Shown here: piece by piece, positions 12,341-24,706 of the stretch | Layout: each line of letters begins with the position of its first letter | Numbering within the stretch: position 1 is the stretch's first letter | DNA from: Nemania diffusa | Lineage: Eukaryota > Ascomycota > Sordariomycetes > Xylariales > Xylariaceae | Length of the DNA: 64,000 nucleotides | Direction of reading: 5' to 3' | Assembly: GCA_038501195.1 (NCBI GenBank) | Contig: JBBPUQ010000002.1 | Location: 5,099,001 to 5,163,000, forward strand | Made by a program: the position numbers and the translations under genes | Notes under the pieces: generated by a model | What the model was told of the DNA's origin: nothing | Seen by the model: the letters and a program-made list of their open reading frames with translations, nothing else | The model's database searches: none

Positions 12341-12500
12341 TATTAGTTAATTTAAAATAAAAATATATTATATATATATATATTAGTTAATATATAGTAA
12401 ATATATATTATATATATATATAACTATTAATATATAATAAAAATATATTATATATATATATAGCTATTAATATAAAATAAAAATATATTGTATATAGATA
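12341..12500. repeat. 40-bp tandem repeat, four copies
   Basis: Units at 12341, 12381, 12421 and 12461, each exactly 40 bases. Each begins with a TTAGTTAA-like or CTATTAA-like core and continues into an ATATATTATATATATA tail. Differences are single-base substitutions. It lies in the 5' internal part of the outer element. Confidence 0.8.
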
Positions 12501-12597
12501 TTTTTAAATATATATAAAAAAAAAAAAAAAAAAAAAAAAAAATTAACAAAGTTTAAAATTAATAATTTTTACTACTGATTTTAAACTTTGCTTGTTT

Positions 12598-13205
12598 TAG
12601 TTAAAAATTAAATTTAAAATATATAATAAATGCTATATATATTATCGCTATATTATTAAAACTTATTTATTAAAAATAAATCTTTTATAATATTTAAATA
12701 TATATTTTTTTATATAAAAAAAAAATAGCTTTTATATAAAAATTGTTTTATATTATATAAAAATAAAATATTATATAAAAAAAAAACTATATTTAAAATA
12801 TACTGTTTATAATAATTTATTTTAAATATATACTTTAGTTAAAAATTGAACTTAAAATATATAAAAAAAATTGTATATATTATTATTACATTATTAAAAT
12901 TTATTTATTAAAAGTAAATTTTTTATAATATTTTAAGTATATATTTTTTTATATAAAAAAAAAAACAATTTTTATATAAAAATTATTTTATATTATATAA
13001 AAATAAAATATTATAAAAAAAACTTTAATTTAGCTATATTATTTATAATAATATAATTAAACTAATATTTTAACTAAAAATTAAATTTAAAATATATAAA
13101 AACAGTTATATATATTATTATTATATTATTAAAATTTGTTTATTAAAAATAAATTTTTTATATAAAAAAAAAGCAATTTTTATATAATAGTTATTTTTTT
13201 ATTAT
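12598..13205. repeat. About 236-bp tandem repeat, two full copies and one partial
   Basis: Units begin at 12598, 12836 and 13071, each with a TTAAAAATT-type start (the third reads CTAAAAATT), giving periods of 238 and 235 bases. Each unit contains the same order of landmarks: AAATTTAAAATATATAA, a TATATATTATT stretch, TTATTAAAA plus TAAAT, and an A-rich run followed by TTTTTATATAA. The third copy fades out near 13205. Tandem arrays of this kind are common in untranslated internal regions of retroelements. Confidence 0.7.
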
Positions 13206-15511
13206 ATATTTATTTTTATTTTATTTATTAATATTTTAATTTATATAATAAATTTATTAATAAATATTAAAGTTTTAAATATTTAATTTAATTTTTATTT
13301 TATAAATATATTAATAAAATTATTAATATTATTTATTTATTATATTTTAAAAAAAAAAAATTTTTTATATAATTTATAAAATAATATAATATTAATTATA
13401 AACTATTTTTTTTATATTATTTTAAATTTAATTAAATAATTATATAAAAATTTTAAATTTAAATATAAAATTATTAAAATTAAAATAATTTTTAATATAA
13501 TTAAAATTTATTAAATTATTATATATAAAATAATTATATTATTAAAATTATTAATTATATTATATAATTTATTTATAAATATATTATAAATAACTTTTTT
13601 ATATTTATTTAAATTTTAATATATAATATTATTAATAATTTCAAAACTTAAATTATTTTTTATATATTATTTTATTATTAATATAATAATAAATTTAAAT
13701 TATAAAATTATATTTATATTATTTATAAATAATTTATTAATAAATATAAACAATTTTATATAATTTATATTTAATAGTATAAAAGTTAATTTATAATTAA
13801 AATTATTTATTTATTATTAAATTTTTTAATTTAAATTTTTAATATTATTTAATTAAAAATTAGTTATTTATATAATTATTAATAAATTATATATAGCTTT
13901 TAATTAATATATATTATTAATATATATTTTTTATATATATTATAAAATATATTTTTTAATAGTTTTTTTTATATAATAATTAATTAAAACTAGTTAATTA
14001 TTTTAGCTTTTTTAAATTAAAATTATATTATTTTTATATAATAAAATAATTTATTTATTATTAAATTTAATTAAATAATTTAATTGAAATATTTTTTTCA
14101 GTTTTATATAAAAGCTAGCTTATTATAGTTTATATTTTTTTTTATTAAAAAATTTAATATAATAAAATTAAATATATTATTTATTTATAAATTTATAATA
14201 TTAAAGTTATTAGTTTATTTTATTATATATAAAAAATATAAATTATATATAAATATAAATATATCGAGTTTTTTATAATAGTATTAATAATATATTTTAA
14301 ATTAATATAGTTTTAATTTAATTAATTTATATAATAATTATATAATTTTTAAAATATTTAAACTTTAATTTAATTAATAGTTATATAAAGATTTTTTTTA
14401 TTAGTTTATTTTTTAATTATATATATATTTATATAATATTTTAAAGTTTATTTAAAATATTATAATTATAAATTAATAAAAATTTAAATATAAATAATAG
14501 TTTTTAATTTATTTATTAAATAATTAAAAATTAAATAAATATTGATTTTTTTTTAAAATTGTTATATTTTTATATAATAAGTTTTGATTTTTTATATAAT
14601 TTAATTGTTTTTTTTTTAACTTTTTATATAAAATAAAACTTAAAAATTTAAAAATTTTTATATTTTATTTAATTATATTTAATAAATTAAAATATCTTTT
14701 ATATAATAAAATTATTAATTTTAATAATATTTAATTTTTTAAATAATATTTTAAATATATTAATTATATTGTTTTTTTATAGCTTTATTATTAATATATA
14801 TATTTTTTATTTTTTTGCTATAAAAAAACTATAGTTAATTTATTATATAAAACTTATATATATATTTATATTTTTTTTTAATTTATTATATTTTTTTTAT
14901 ATAATAAAAATTTAAAAATATTAAATTTTTATTAAATTTATTTTTTAGTTTTTTAATAATTATATTTTTTTTATATAATAATAAAGTTTTATTTATATTT
15001 ATTAAAAATATATTAAATTATTTATTAAATTAACAATAATATTTAATTTTTTAATTAATTAAATTTTATATAGTTTATTTTAATTTTATTTTTTTTTTTA
15101 TATAAATATTTTATTTTTTAAAAATAATAAAAATATATTATATATAATTAAACTATTATATTTATTAATTATATAATTAATTTCAACTTTTATATATTTT
15201 TTATATAATATTTTTATTACTTTTTTTATTATTTTAGCTTTTTATATAATATTTAATAATAAAAATAAATCTTAATTAATTTTTAAATATATATTAAAAA
15301 TTAATAAAATAAATATAAAATTATTTAATTTTATAATATTATTTAAAATTTTAATTATTATTTATAAAATTAACTTTTATTTTATATAATAATTTATTTT
15401 TATTTTAAAAATATTATATATATATTAAAATAGTTTATATATTTTTTTTATTTTTTTTATTATTTAATAAATTTTAATAAATATTATATAATATTATATA
15501 TTTATTATTTA

Positions 15512-15818
15512 TGTTAAACTAATGACTTAATAAAACTTGTACATATGTACTAAATATATATAACTAAAACTTAAACTAGAACTTTTATTAAGTAACTAAA
15601 TAAATAAAAAATATAAAAACTTATTAAAATTTACAGAACTTATAAATTTTATATATATATACATATAAATAACTTATATATAACTTTTTTAGTTATACTT
15701 TTTTTTATAAAATATATATATAAATTAATATAAAACTTTAAAACTTAAAAACAAATTTAAACTTTACAAATTACTTTAAATTTTTTTATATATATATATA
15801 CAAAAAGTTCTATTAATA
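15512..15818. repeat. Left LTR of nested element (307 bp)
   Basis: Aligns along its full length with 21116-21422. Shared blocks include AACTTAAACTAGAAC, TTTTATTAA, CTAAATAAATAAAAAATAT and ACTTTAAAACTTAAAAACAAA. Differences are mainly C/T and G/A. The 5' TG is intact here and TA in the other copy. Confidence 0.88.
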
Positions 15819-18800
15819 CTAATTAATAATTATAAAACACAATTACAAACTAACAAAATAAAAAAGCAGAGCTTAACTATAAAATAACTTCTGTACTAAA
15901 TTTTTTACTTTTTATATAAAAAATAAATTACTATTTATATTAATTAATAAAAAAAAAGTTAAATTAATTATTAAACAAAAAAACTTAACTATTACAAAGT
16001 TAAAAACTTTTTTTATATAATATTTAGTTATTTTTATATAAAAATTAATAAAACTATAAACTATTTTATATATTTAATTTTTTAACTATTTTATTTATTT
16101 ATTTACTTTTTTACTTTTATATTTATTTTTTTTTTTTATAACTATGTTAAAACTTATAACAAAATCAGTTATAGTAGCTATAGCTACAGCAGTTAAAACT
16201 AACTATTTTGAATTTTTGAACAAAAAACTATATTTACTTTTATATAAAAATATAACTAAAAAAAGCAGTATTAATATTTTCGAATAAAAAAGCAAAACTA
16301 ACTTTAAATATTAAAATATTACTATTAATTTAAACAACTTAATTATTTTAGTATAAATGTTTATATATTTTGTATAATATTTAAAAAAGTATATATAACT
16401 AAAAATCAAAAGTAAACAGTTTATACAAACGTTTGTAATAAACTTTGAAAATTAAACAAAATTTATATTTGTAAATATAAGTTGTATATTTAAATATATA
16501 TTTGTTATAATAGCTACAAACAATAAAAAAATTAAAATATACAGAAATATATGCAACAACAAGCTTATATATATATTTAAAAAATTTAGCAATAATAATA
16601 ACAATAAAAAATTAAATAATAATATGTTTGTATAAATAGTTTTAATATTTATATTAATAAATATATTAGAACTTTTAGTTATATAAATAGATTATTTAGT
16701 ACTACAACTAGTTGTATTAAAGCTAACAACATTAGTATATATTTTAATATTTAGTACAAATAATTAAATATTTATTTTTTTTATACAAACAAAAATTTAA
16801 AAACTTATATTTATTTCTGAAATTTTTACTGTATATTTTGCACTTTTACTTATATATAAAAATCGATTGTACAAATTTTTTTTTATTTAAATTATTTATA
16901 ATAGTTTAATTAAAACAGCTTAATTTATTATATTTATTAAAATATAACAATTTAACTAAAACTATAGCAGTAAATTATATAATATATTGTATAACAAAGT
17001 TTAAATTTTTATTTCGATATATTATTAACTTAAAATTATTAAAAAACAATATTATGCAGTATTTTTTTTTATACTAAAAAAAAAAACTAAATAATACTAT
17101 TTTAATTATATTAATTTAATATATAAATAAAACAAAATTTATATAATATTTAACAATTATTTTAATATAACAGTTAATTATAGTTAATATTAAATCGATT
17201 AAATTATTACTATTTTTGTATAAATAAAACAAAACAATTTAATAAAAACAATGTTTGAAGTATTAAAAACTATAATTAATAAGCTTTAATTTATACAATA
17301 TATTTTAAAATTTAGTTATTATAAAAAAATATTACTTTATATAACAGTTATATAAATATGTTTTAGTATATTCAAGTTTAAATTTGCTTTAATTAGTTAA
17401 AAACTTATATATAAAGCTTTATTTTTTAATTTATAAATAATGCTGTAAGTTTTTTTTAATTAAAAAATAAATTATTATTATATAACAAATGTTTATTTTA
17501 TTAACAAACAGTATAATATTAAATATTTAAAACAATTATACAGTTATAATTTTAAAAAAAATTTTTATTAAAAATTATAGCGATTATATAATAAAAATAA
17601 CAAAAGTAACAAAAAATGTTTTATTTACAAAAAGCTTAGTTGTTAGTTTATTAATTACAGCTAATAAAAAAAATCGAAAATAAAAAAACAATATTTTGCT
17701 ATATATAATATTTTAAAACAAAAAGCTTTATTATATAAAAAGTATAATATATTTATATTAAATTATAAAAATAATAAAAACTTTTTATATAATAATAAAT
17801 TTAATAATAACTTAAATTTTAAAACTAAAAACAAAACAGTTTAATTTTTAATAAATTTAGTATATTTTTATTATATAACAAAAAAAAACATATATATTTA
17901 AAACTAAATGTTAATATTAAATAATTTTTATTTAAACAGTTAATATAGTATAAAATATTAAAATATTTTATAAAATATTAATATAACTAAAGTTTTAACT
18001 ATTAAAAAAGCTTAAGTTGAAATTTTTATATAAAAAAACTTTTTTATATAAATAAACTAAATTTTAAGTAATATAATAATTTAATTTAATAGTATTAAAA
18101 GTTTTAAAGTTATAAATATTATAACAATTTTAATGTTGATTAAACTAATTAAATTTTATATTTTAAATGTATTAATTTTATTTTTACTATTATTATAAAA
18201 TATAAATTAACTGTATATTTATTTTAACAATATATAAAATATAATTATATAACAAAACGATATAACAGTATTAATTATATAAAAATAAAAATATTTGTTT
18301 TTTAATATTAATTAATTAAAAACTATAAGTTATTTTATAAAACAAAAACTTTAAAAGTTATATTGTTAATTTAAATATTTTTATATAAAAAAACTTATAA
18401 AATTATTATAAAAAACTAAATATAATAATATTAACATTTTAATATTTTAAAAAATTAAAAAGTTTTGTTACTATTGTTAATTATATAATTAAGTTTTAAA
18501 AAAATTTAAATTTTTATTAAAAAATAAATATAATTTTAATTACAAAATTGTTATTAATATTATATAAATTAACAAATAATTAATTTTATATATAATTAAT
18601 ACAAATATTTCGTTTTAAATAGCTAAATTTTTAAAGTTTTTAAATATATATAATATTTAAAACATATTATACTAATATTAAATTTTAATATATTAAAAGC
18701 TATTTGATTATATTATATACAATTTTAGTATAAATTTTTTGTTCAAAAAATTTTGTAATAATATACAACTAGTTAAAACTTTATATAAAAAAATGCTTAT

Positions 18801-21115
18801 TAAAGTATATTAAACTGTTAAAAAAATCAAATAAATATATATACTATTTTATTATATGTTTAATATTTTATATAAAAAAATTAATTATTATATAAATAAA
18901 AAAATAATATTATAAATAGTTATAAAAGCTTTAAATAATATAGCTAAACTAAACAGTTTTGTATTTATTTTGTTAATTTTTAAAATTTATTTTAAAATTA
19001 ACAGCGATTTATTTTTTTTGCTAAAAATTATTTAAAAAACAAAAGCTATATAAAAAGCTATAAAAATATTAAAAAGTATTTGTATAAAAATTAATATTAA
19101 CTAAGTTATATAAATTAAAAACGAACTAATATTATTATATAAAATATTTTTTTTATTTTTTTAAAATAAAATTATAATATAAAAAGAACAAAAAAGCTAA
19201 ATAAAACTATATAAAATTTTTATAATTAAAAATTGTAACATTATAGTTAATATAACAAATAAATTAACTAAGTTTTATTATATATAAATTAAACTATATT
19301 ATTAACAAAAAGTTATATTTAATTTATTATACAAAAAAAATAACTTTTTGTACAATTTTTTTTAAATTGTTAAATAGTTATAACTTTAATATAAAAACAA
19401 ACTAAAAAAATTATTTGTATTTATTAATAATTAATACTTTGTACTAAAAAAAGTTAATAATTATACTTTAGTTATATAATTAAAACAAAACAATATAATT
19501 ATTATATTTAATATATTTTTTAAACAATTAAATATAACTAAAATAAATGTATTAACAACTTAAAATATATTTTAGTTTATATAATATAATTTAAACTAAT
19601 ATAACTAAATAAAAATTTTTTAAACTAAGTTTATATAAAAAGTTAAAAATAAAACAATTAAACTGTATAAAAAGTTTAAATTAGTTGTACAAAGTTATAA
19701 AAATAATAATAAAATTCGAATTTTTATATAAATATTAACAATTTAGTATATAAATTAATAATTTATTATAGTTTTAAAACTATTATTAATTTAAAACTAT
19801 AATATATATATAAAGCTATAAAATATTTTTTAAATATATATATAGTTATATAACAAGTTAAACTAAAAAATTTATATTTATTTATTAAAAAAACTAAAAA
19901 ACAAATATTTAATAAATATTATGTTTTAAATTGTATAACTATTATATAAATTAGCTAAATTAAAATTATATTAGTACAAAACTTATTATAAATATTACTA
20001 CTAAAAATTAAATATAAAAATATTTATATATAATTTATATTTGTTATATATTGAAAAAAAACTAAATAAATTTACAATTATAAAATTTTAAATAAACAAT
20101 ATTTTTAGTATTATGTTTAAAAAGTTTTTATATAAAAAAAAAACTAAGTTATTATTTTAAACAAAACTAAAAGTAAAATTAATGTTTAAATATTTTGTTA
20201 AATTTAATAAAAGCAAAATTTAAATAAATAAACAAAATTTTATTTTTATTTAACAAAAACAAATTAAACAATTATATACTATTAACTTTTATACAAAAAA
20301 TTACTTTTAATAATATATTATTTTATAAGCTAAAAGTATATATATTATATTAATATATTAATTAAAAACATTGTATAACTTGTTAATTGTTATACAAGTT
20401 TAAAAGTTATTAAAAAATAATATTAAAACATTAAATATACAAATATAATAACAAATTAACAATATATAGTAAAAACTATGTTATATATTTTTAAATTTTA
20501 ATTGTATAAAAATTTTTATTTTTATTAACAGAGCATTTACAAACAACAAAAATTTAAGTTTTTAAATTAAATTTATAATTATATTAATTAACAAAAGCTA
20601 TATAAAAAATACTTTTATAATTAAAAGCAATATTGTTTATTAAAATTTAATTAAATATAAATAAATTATATATAATATATTAGCAAATAAATTATATAGT
20701 ATAATTAATAAATTTAATTATACTATTATATTTAATATAACTTTTTAAAAAATTATTTATACAATAAAATTACTAACTATACTATTAGTTATATATATTA
20801 ATTTTAAATTTTTGTACAAATATTTAATTAAACTAAAAACTATATAAAAAAAACAACTTATAATCAACATTATATTATTTTAAAAAGTATACAAAAATTG
20901 CAAAATTATAAAAATATATTAAATCAATAATAAAAACAACTTAATAAACACTTATACAAAAAAAGCACTTAATTAAATATTAAAAAAACTAGTTAGTACA
21001 AATAAACTAGTTATATAAATAAAAATATATATAAATTAATTAAACAGTAAAAAAAATAATAAAAAATTAGTTTATATTAAAACTAAAATTATTATACAAA
21101 AAAAAAAATCTTTAA

Positions 21116-21422
21116 TATTAAACTAATAATTTAACAAAACTTGTATATATATATTAAGTATATATAACTAGAACTTAAACTAGAACTTTTATTAAATAAC
21201 TAAATAAATAAAAAATATAAAAATTTACTAAAATTTATAAAACTTATAAGTTTTATATATATATATATATAAATAATTTGTATATAATTCTTTTAATTGT
21301 ATTTTTTTTTGTAAAATATACATATGAATTAATACAGAACTTTAAAACTTAAAAACAAACTTAAACTTTATAGATTACTTCAAATCTTTTTATATATATA
21401 CATATAAAAAATTCTACTAACA
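21116..21422. repeat. Right LTR of nested element (307 bp)
   Basis: Same length as the left copy. Its end CTACTAACA is followed directly by the target duplicate ATTTA at 21423-21427. It keeps somewhat more G and C towards its 3' side (for example CATATGAATTAATACAGAAC) than the left copy does. Confidence 0.88.
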
Positions 21423-24400
21423 ATTTATATATAATTTTAAAATTTTTTAAATAAAAAATTAATATTTAAATTATAAACAATATAATTTAATAGTTTTTAA
21501 TATATATTAATTTAATATTTATATAATATTTTTTATATATTATATATAAATATAAATTTTAAAAATATTATTATTTAAAAAAATATTATAATATTAATAA
21601 TATAAAAAACTTATTTGTTATTTATTTATATAATATTAATTATTATTTTATAATTAAAATTGCAATTATTTTTAATCGAAAATTTAAAACATTAAAATAT
21701 TTAATTATATAATTAATAATAATAATAAAACTTTTAGATTTTTTTTAAAATTAAATAATTTATATTATATTTTATATAATTAAATATTTTATATAAATAT
21801 TTTATATAAAAATATTTAAAACAATAATATAACTGTTGAAATTTTATTTTTATAAAATATATATTAACTTTATATAAACTTATATTAAAAAATAAATATT
21901 TTTATTTATATATAATAAAAATAGTTTTTTTATTATATTATATAATTAAATTTTTTATATTATTAAAATATATTTTTAAATAATTAACATTTTTAAAAAA
22001 AAAATAAAAATAATATTACAATATTAAAAATATAATAAATTATTATATTTAATATATTTTTTATTTATATAATATTAATTATAATAATTATATAGCTATT
22101 ATTAAAACAAATATATATTATTTTTAATATTTAATTTATTTTTATATAAAAATATATTTAAAAATAAACTTTTAATTATATTTTTTTATTATTAAATAAT
22201 TAAAAATATTTATATTTTATAATTTATTTTAATAATTTATATAATATTAATTATTTAATATAAACTAATTAAATAAAATAATAATATTTTAGTTTTAAAT
22301 ATTGTTATTTATTATATAATATATAAATATATTATTTATAAAAAACTAAATCGATTAATTTTTTTATTTTTTATTAATTTTTTAGTTATTTTTATTTAAT
22401 TTTAATTTAATATATTTTTTATATTTTATAAAATATATTAAAAATTAATTAAATATTAATATATAATTAAAAATTATTTTATATATTTTAAAATATATAA
22501 TTAATTAATTAATAGTTTAATTTTTTATATATAAAATATTTTTTATTTATATAAAAATTTTAAATAAATTATTTTTTTAATTATATAAAATTTTATTAAA
22601 TATTAAATAAATTTAGAAATTTTTATATATTTTTAAATTAAAAACTTTTTATATAATTATTTTAATAATATTTTTAATTAATAAAATATATATTGTTTAT
22701 TTTTTATATAAAATATTTTAATTTATTTTTATTTATTATTTAAAAATAAACTTATAAATTAATAAAAAAGTTTTTATATATAAATTTTTAAAATATTAAA
22801 GTTATTATTAACTTTAATATATTTTAATATATTTATATAATAATTATATTAAATTAAATTTTATTTTAATAATTTATATTAAAAACTTATTATATTTTTA
22901 TAAACTTTATAATTATAATATTAAATATATTATAAATAAATAAATCGAGATTTTTTTTTTTAATTTATATAAAAATAATATTAATTTAATTAATTTAATA
23001 TTAACTATAGTTTATATTAATATTAAAATAAATATTTATTATATAATAAATTTTATTTTATATTTTTTTTAATTTAATATTATATATATAAAAGTTTTTT
23101 ATATAATTTTTTAATATTATTAAAAAAATAATATAATATTAATTTTTTATTATTTTAAATTGTTAATATATATTAATAAATAGTTATACTTTATTATATA
23201 ATAAATTATATAATTTATTAAAATAATTTTTTTTTTTTTTTATATTTTTTAAAAAATAATATATTTTTTTAATAAAATTATTTTATTTTATATATTTTAA
23301 ATTAAAAATAACTTAAAAAATATATTTAATATTATTAAATTAAATATTATATAAATATAAAACTATTATTTAAAAATATATAAAAAATAATATATTATAA
23401 AATATTTATAAATTAATTAAAAATTTAATTTATAATTAATAGTTATTATATATTAATATATAAAATTAAAAATATATTTATATTTAATAATTAATTATAT
23501 AAATAGTTTATTATTTTTTTTTATAAATATTTAAAAATATATATTTAAAATTAATTTTAACTATATTAGTTTTAATTAAAATATATTTATATTATTTATA
23601 ATTATATAAAATTATTAATTTAAAATTAATAAATTAAATATTTATATAAAAAATAATAAAATTAATTAAATAATTAAAAAAAAAGTTTATTTATTATTAT
23701 TAAATCAATATTAATTTTATATAATTTATATAAATTTTATTTATTATTTTATATTATTGTTACTATTATATTATATATTTTTTTGTTTTAAAATATTAAA
23801 TAATTTTTATTAAATTAATTTATTTATTTAATTTTATATTTTATATATTTAATATTTAAAGTTTTTAATATATAACTTTTATAATAATTAATTAATTAAA
23901 TTTAAATATTTATATTTAATAATATAATAAATTATTTAAATATTAAATATAATTAATATTATTATTATAATATTAAGTTTTTAGTTTTATAATTAAATAT
24001 TAATATATTTTTATATATAATGTTTTAAAAATTTATAATTAAAAATAATTTTATTATATTAATTATTATTATTATATATAATAAAAAGTTTTTTTTTATT
24101 ATATAATTATTTTAATATTATAATAATTAAAAATATAAAATAAAAAATAAAAAAATTTTATTGTTTAATTATTATATAACAAATATTTTAATATAATTAT
24201 ATATTATTACTTTTAATATTATTTTTTATATTTAAAATTTTATAATATTATAAAATATATTTTAATATAATAATTAAATTTAATTTTTTATTTTAAATTT
24301 TATTATATAAAAATTATTTAATTTATATAAAACAAAAACTTCAAAATATAATATAAAAATTTATTAAATTTAATTAAATTTTAAGCTAGCTTTATTTTTA

Positions 24401-24440
24401 TTTTTATTAATTTATAATATACTTTATAACTATTAATTAA

Positions 24441-24706
24441 TATTAAATAAACTATATATATATAATAATATATATAAATTATATATAAATAAAATATAAA
24501 GCTAATTATATTATATTTATATTAATAATTAATTCTAAAAAAAGTTTTTTTATATAGCTAAAGATTTTATTATAAATAAAATCTCTGCTAGTGTATAAAG
24601 TAGGTACTTGCTTATGTAACTATATACCTGTTTATACGACTGCAGTATAAGTACTGTAGCGTACAAACTACAACATATAGTTGTAACCAATACCAGTATT
24701 CCAACA
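24441..24706. repeat. Right LTR of outer retrotransposon (266 bp)
   Basis: Ungapped match to 10660-10925. The first 150 bases are nearly all A/T. The last 110 keep normal composition (for example GTACTTGCTTATG, CGACTGCAGTATAAG, CCAATACCAGTATTCCAACA), so this copy best shows the original LTR 3' end. Normal genomic sequence begins at 24707. Confidence 0.85.

Larger units (their letters stand above)
15512..21422. mobile_element. Nested LTR retrotransposon (5.9 kb) inside the outer element
   Basis: Direct repeats of 307 bp lie at 15512-15818 and 21116-21422. The left copy starts TGTTAAACTAATGACTTAA and the right copy ends CTACTAACA, the mutated and intact forms of TG...CA ends. The 5 bases ATTTA occur immediately outside both ends (15507-15511 and 21423-21427), a target-site duplication that proves a separate insertion event into the outer element. 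Total length 5,911 bp fits a complete Gypsy or Copia element. An A-rich polypurine-like tract precedes the right LTR. The interior is less completely mutated than the surrounding element and keeps many C in ACA and ACT contexts, but stops occur throughout and I could not assign domains. Confidence 0.9.
10660..24706. mobile_element. Outer LTR retrotransposon, heavily AT-mutated, interrupted by a second one
   Basis: Direct repeats of 266 bp at 10660-10925 and 24441-24706 bound the AT island. The left copy begins TGTTA and the right copy ends CCAACA, the TG...CA ends expected of an LTR. Differences between the copies are almost all transitions. Removing the nested element at 15512-21422 and one target copy leaves an element of about 8.1 kb, a plausible size for a fungal retrotransposon. 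The interior is close to pure A/T and full of stops in all frames, so I cannot read gag, protease, reverse transcriptase or integrase, or tell Gypsy from Copia, or give a strand. The 5 bases outside each LTR (ATTAA and TTGAT) do not match, so no target duplication is visible. Confidence 0.85.

Noticed and set aside
12102..12542. Poly-A runs as tails of LINE or retroposed genes
   Set aside because: No coding frame or target duplication precedes them, and similar homopolymers occur throughout the mutated element.
10660..24706. Mitochondrial or other organellar DNA as the source of the AT island
   Set aside because: No organellar gene, tRNA or intron motif is readable, and two LTR pairs with one target duplication explain the structure.
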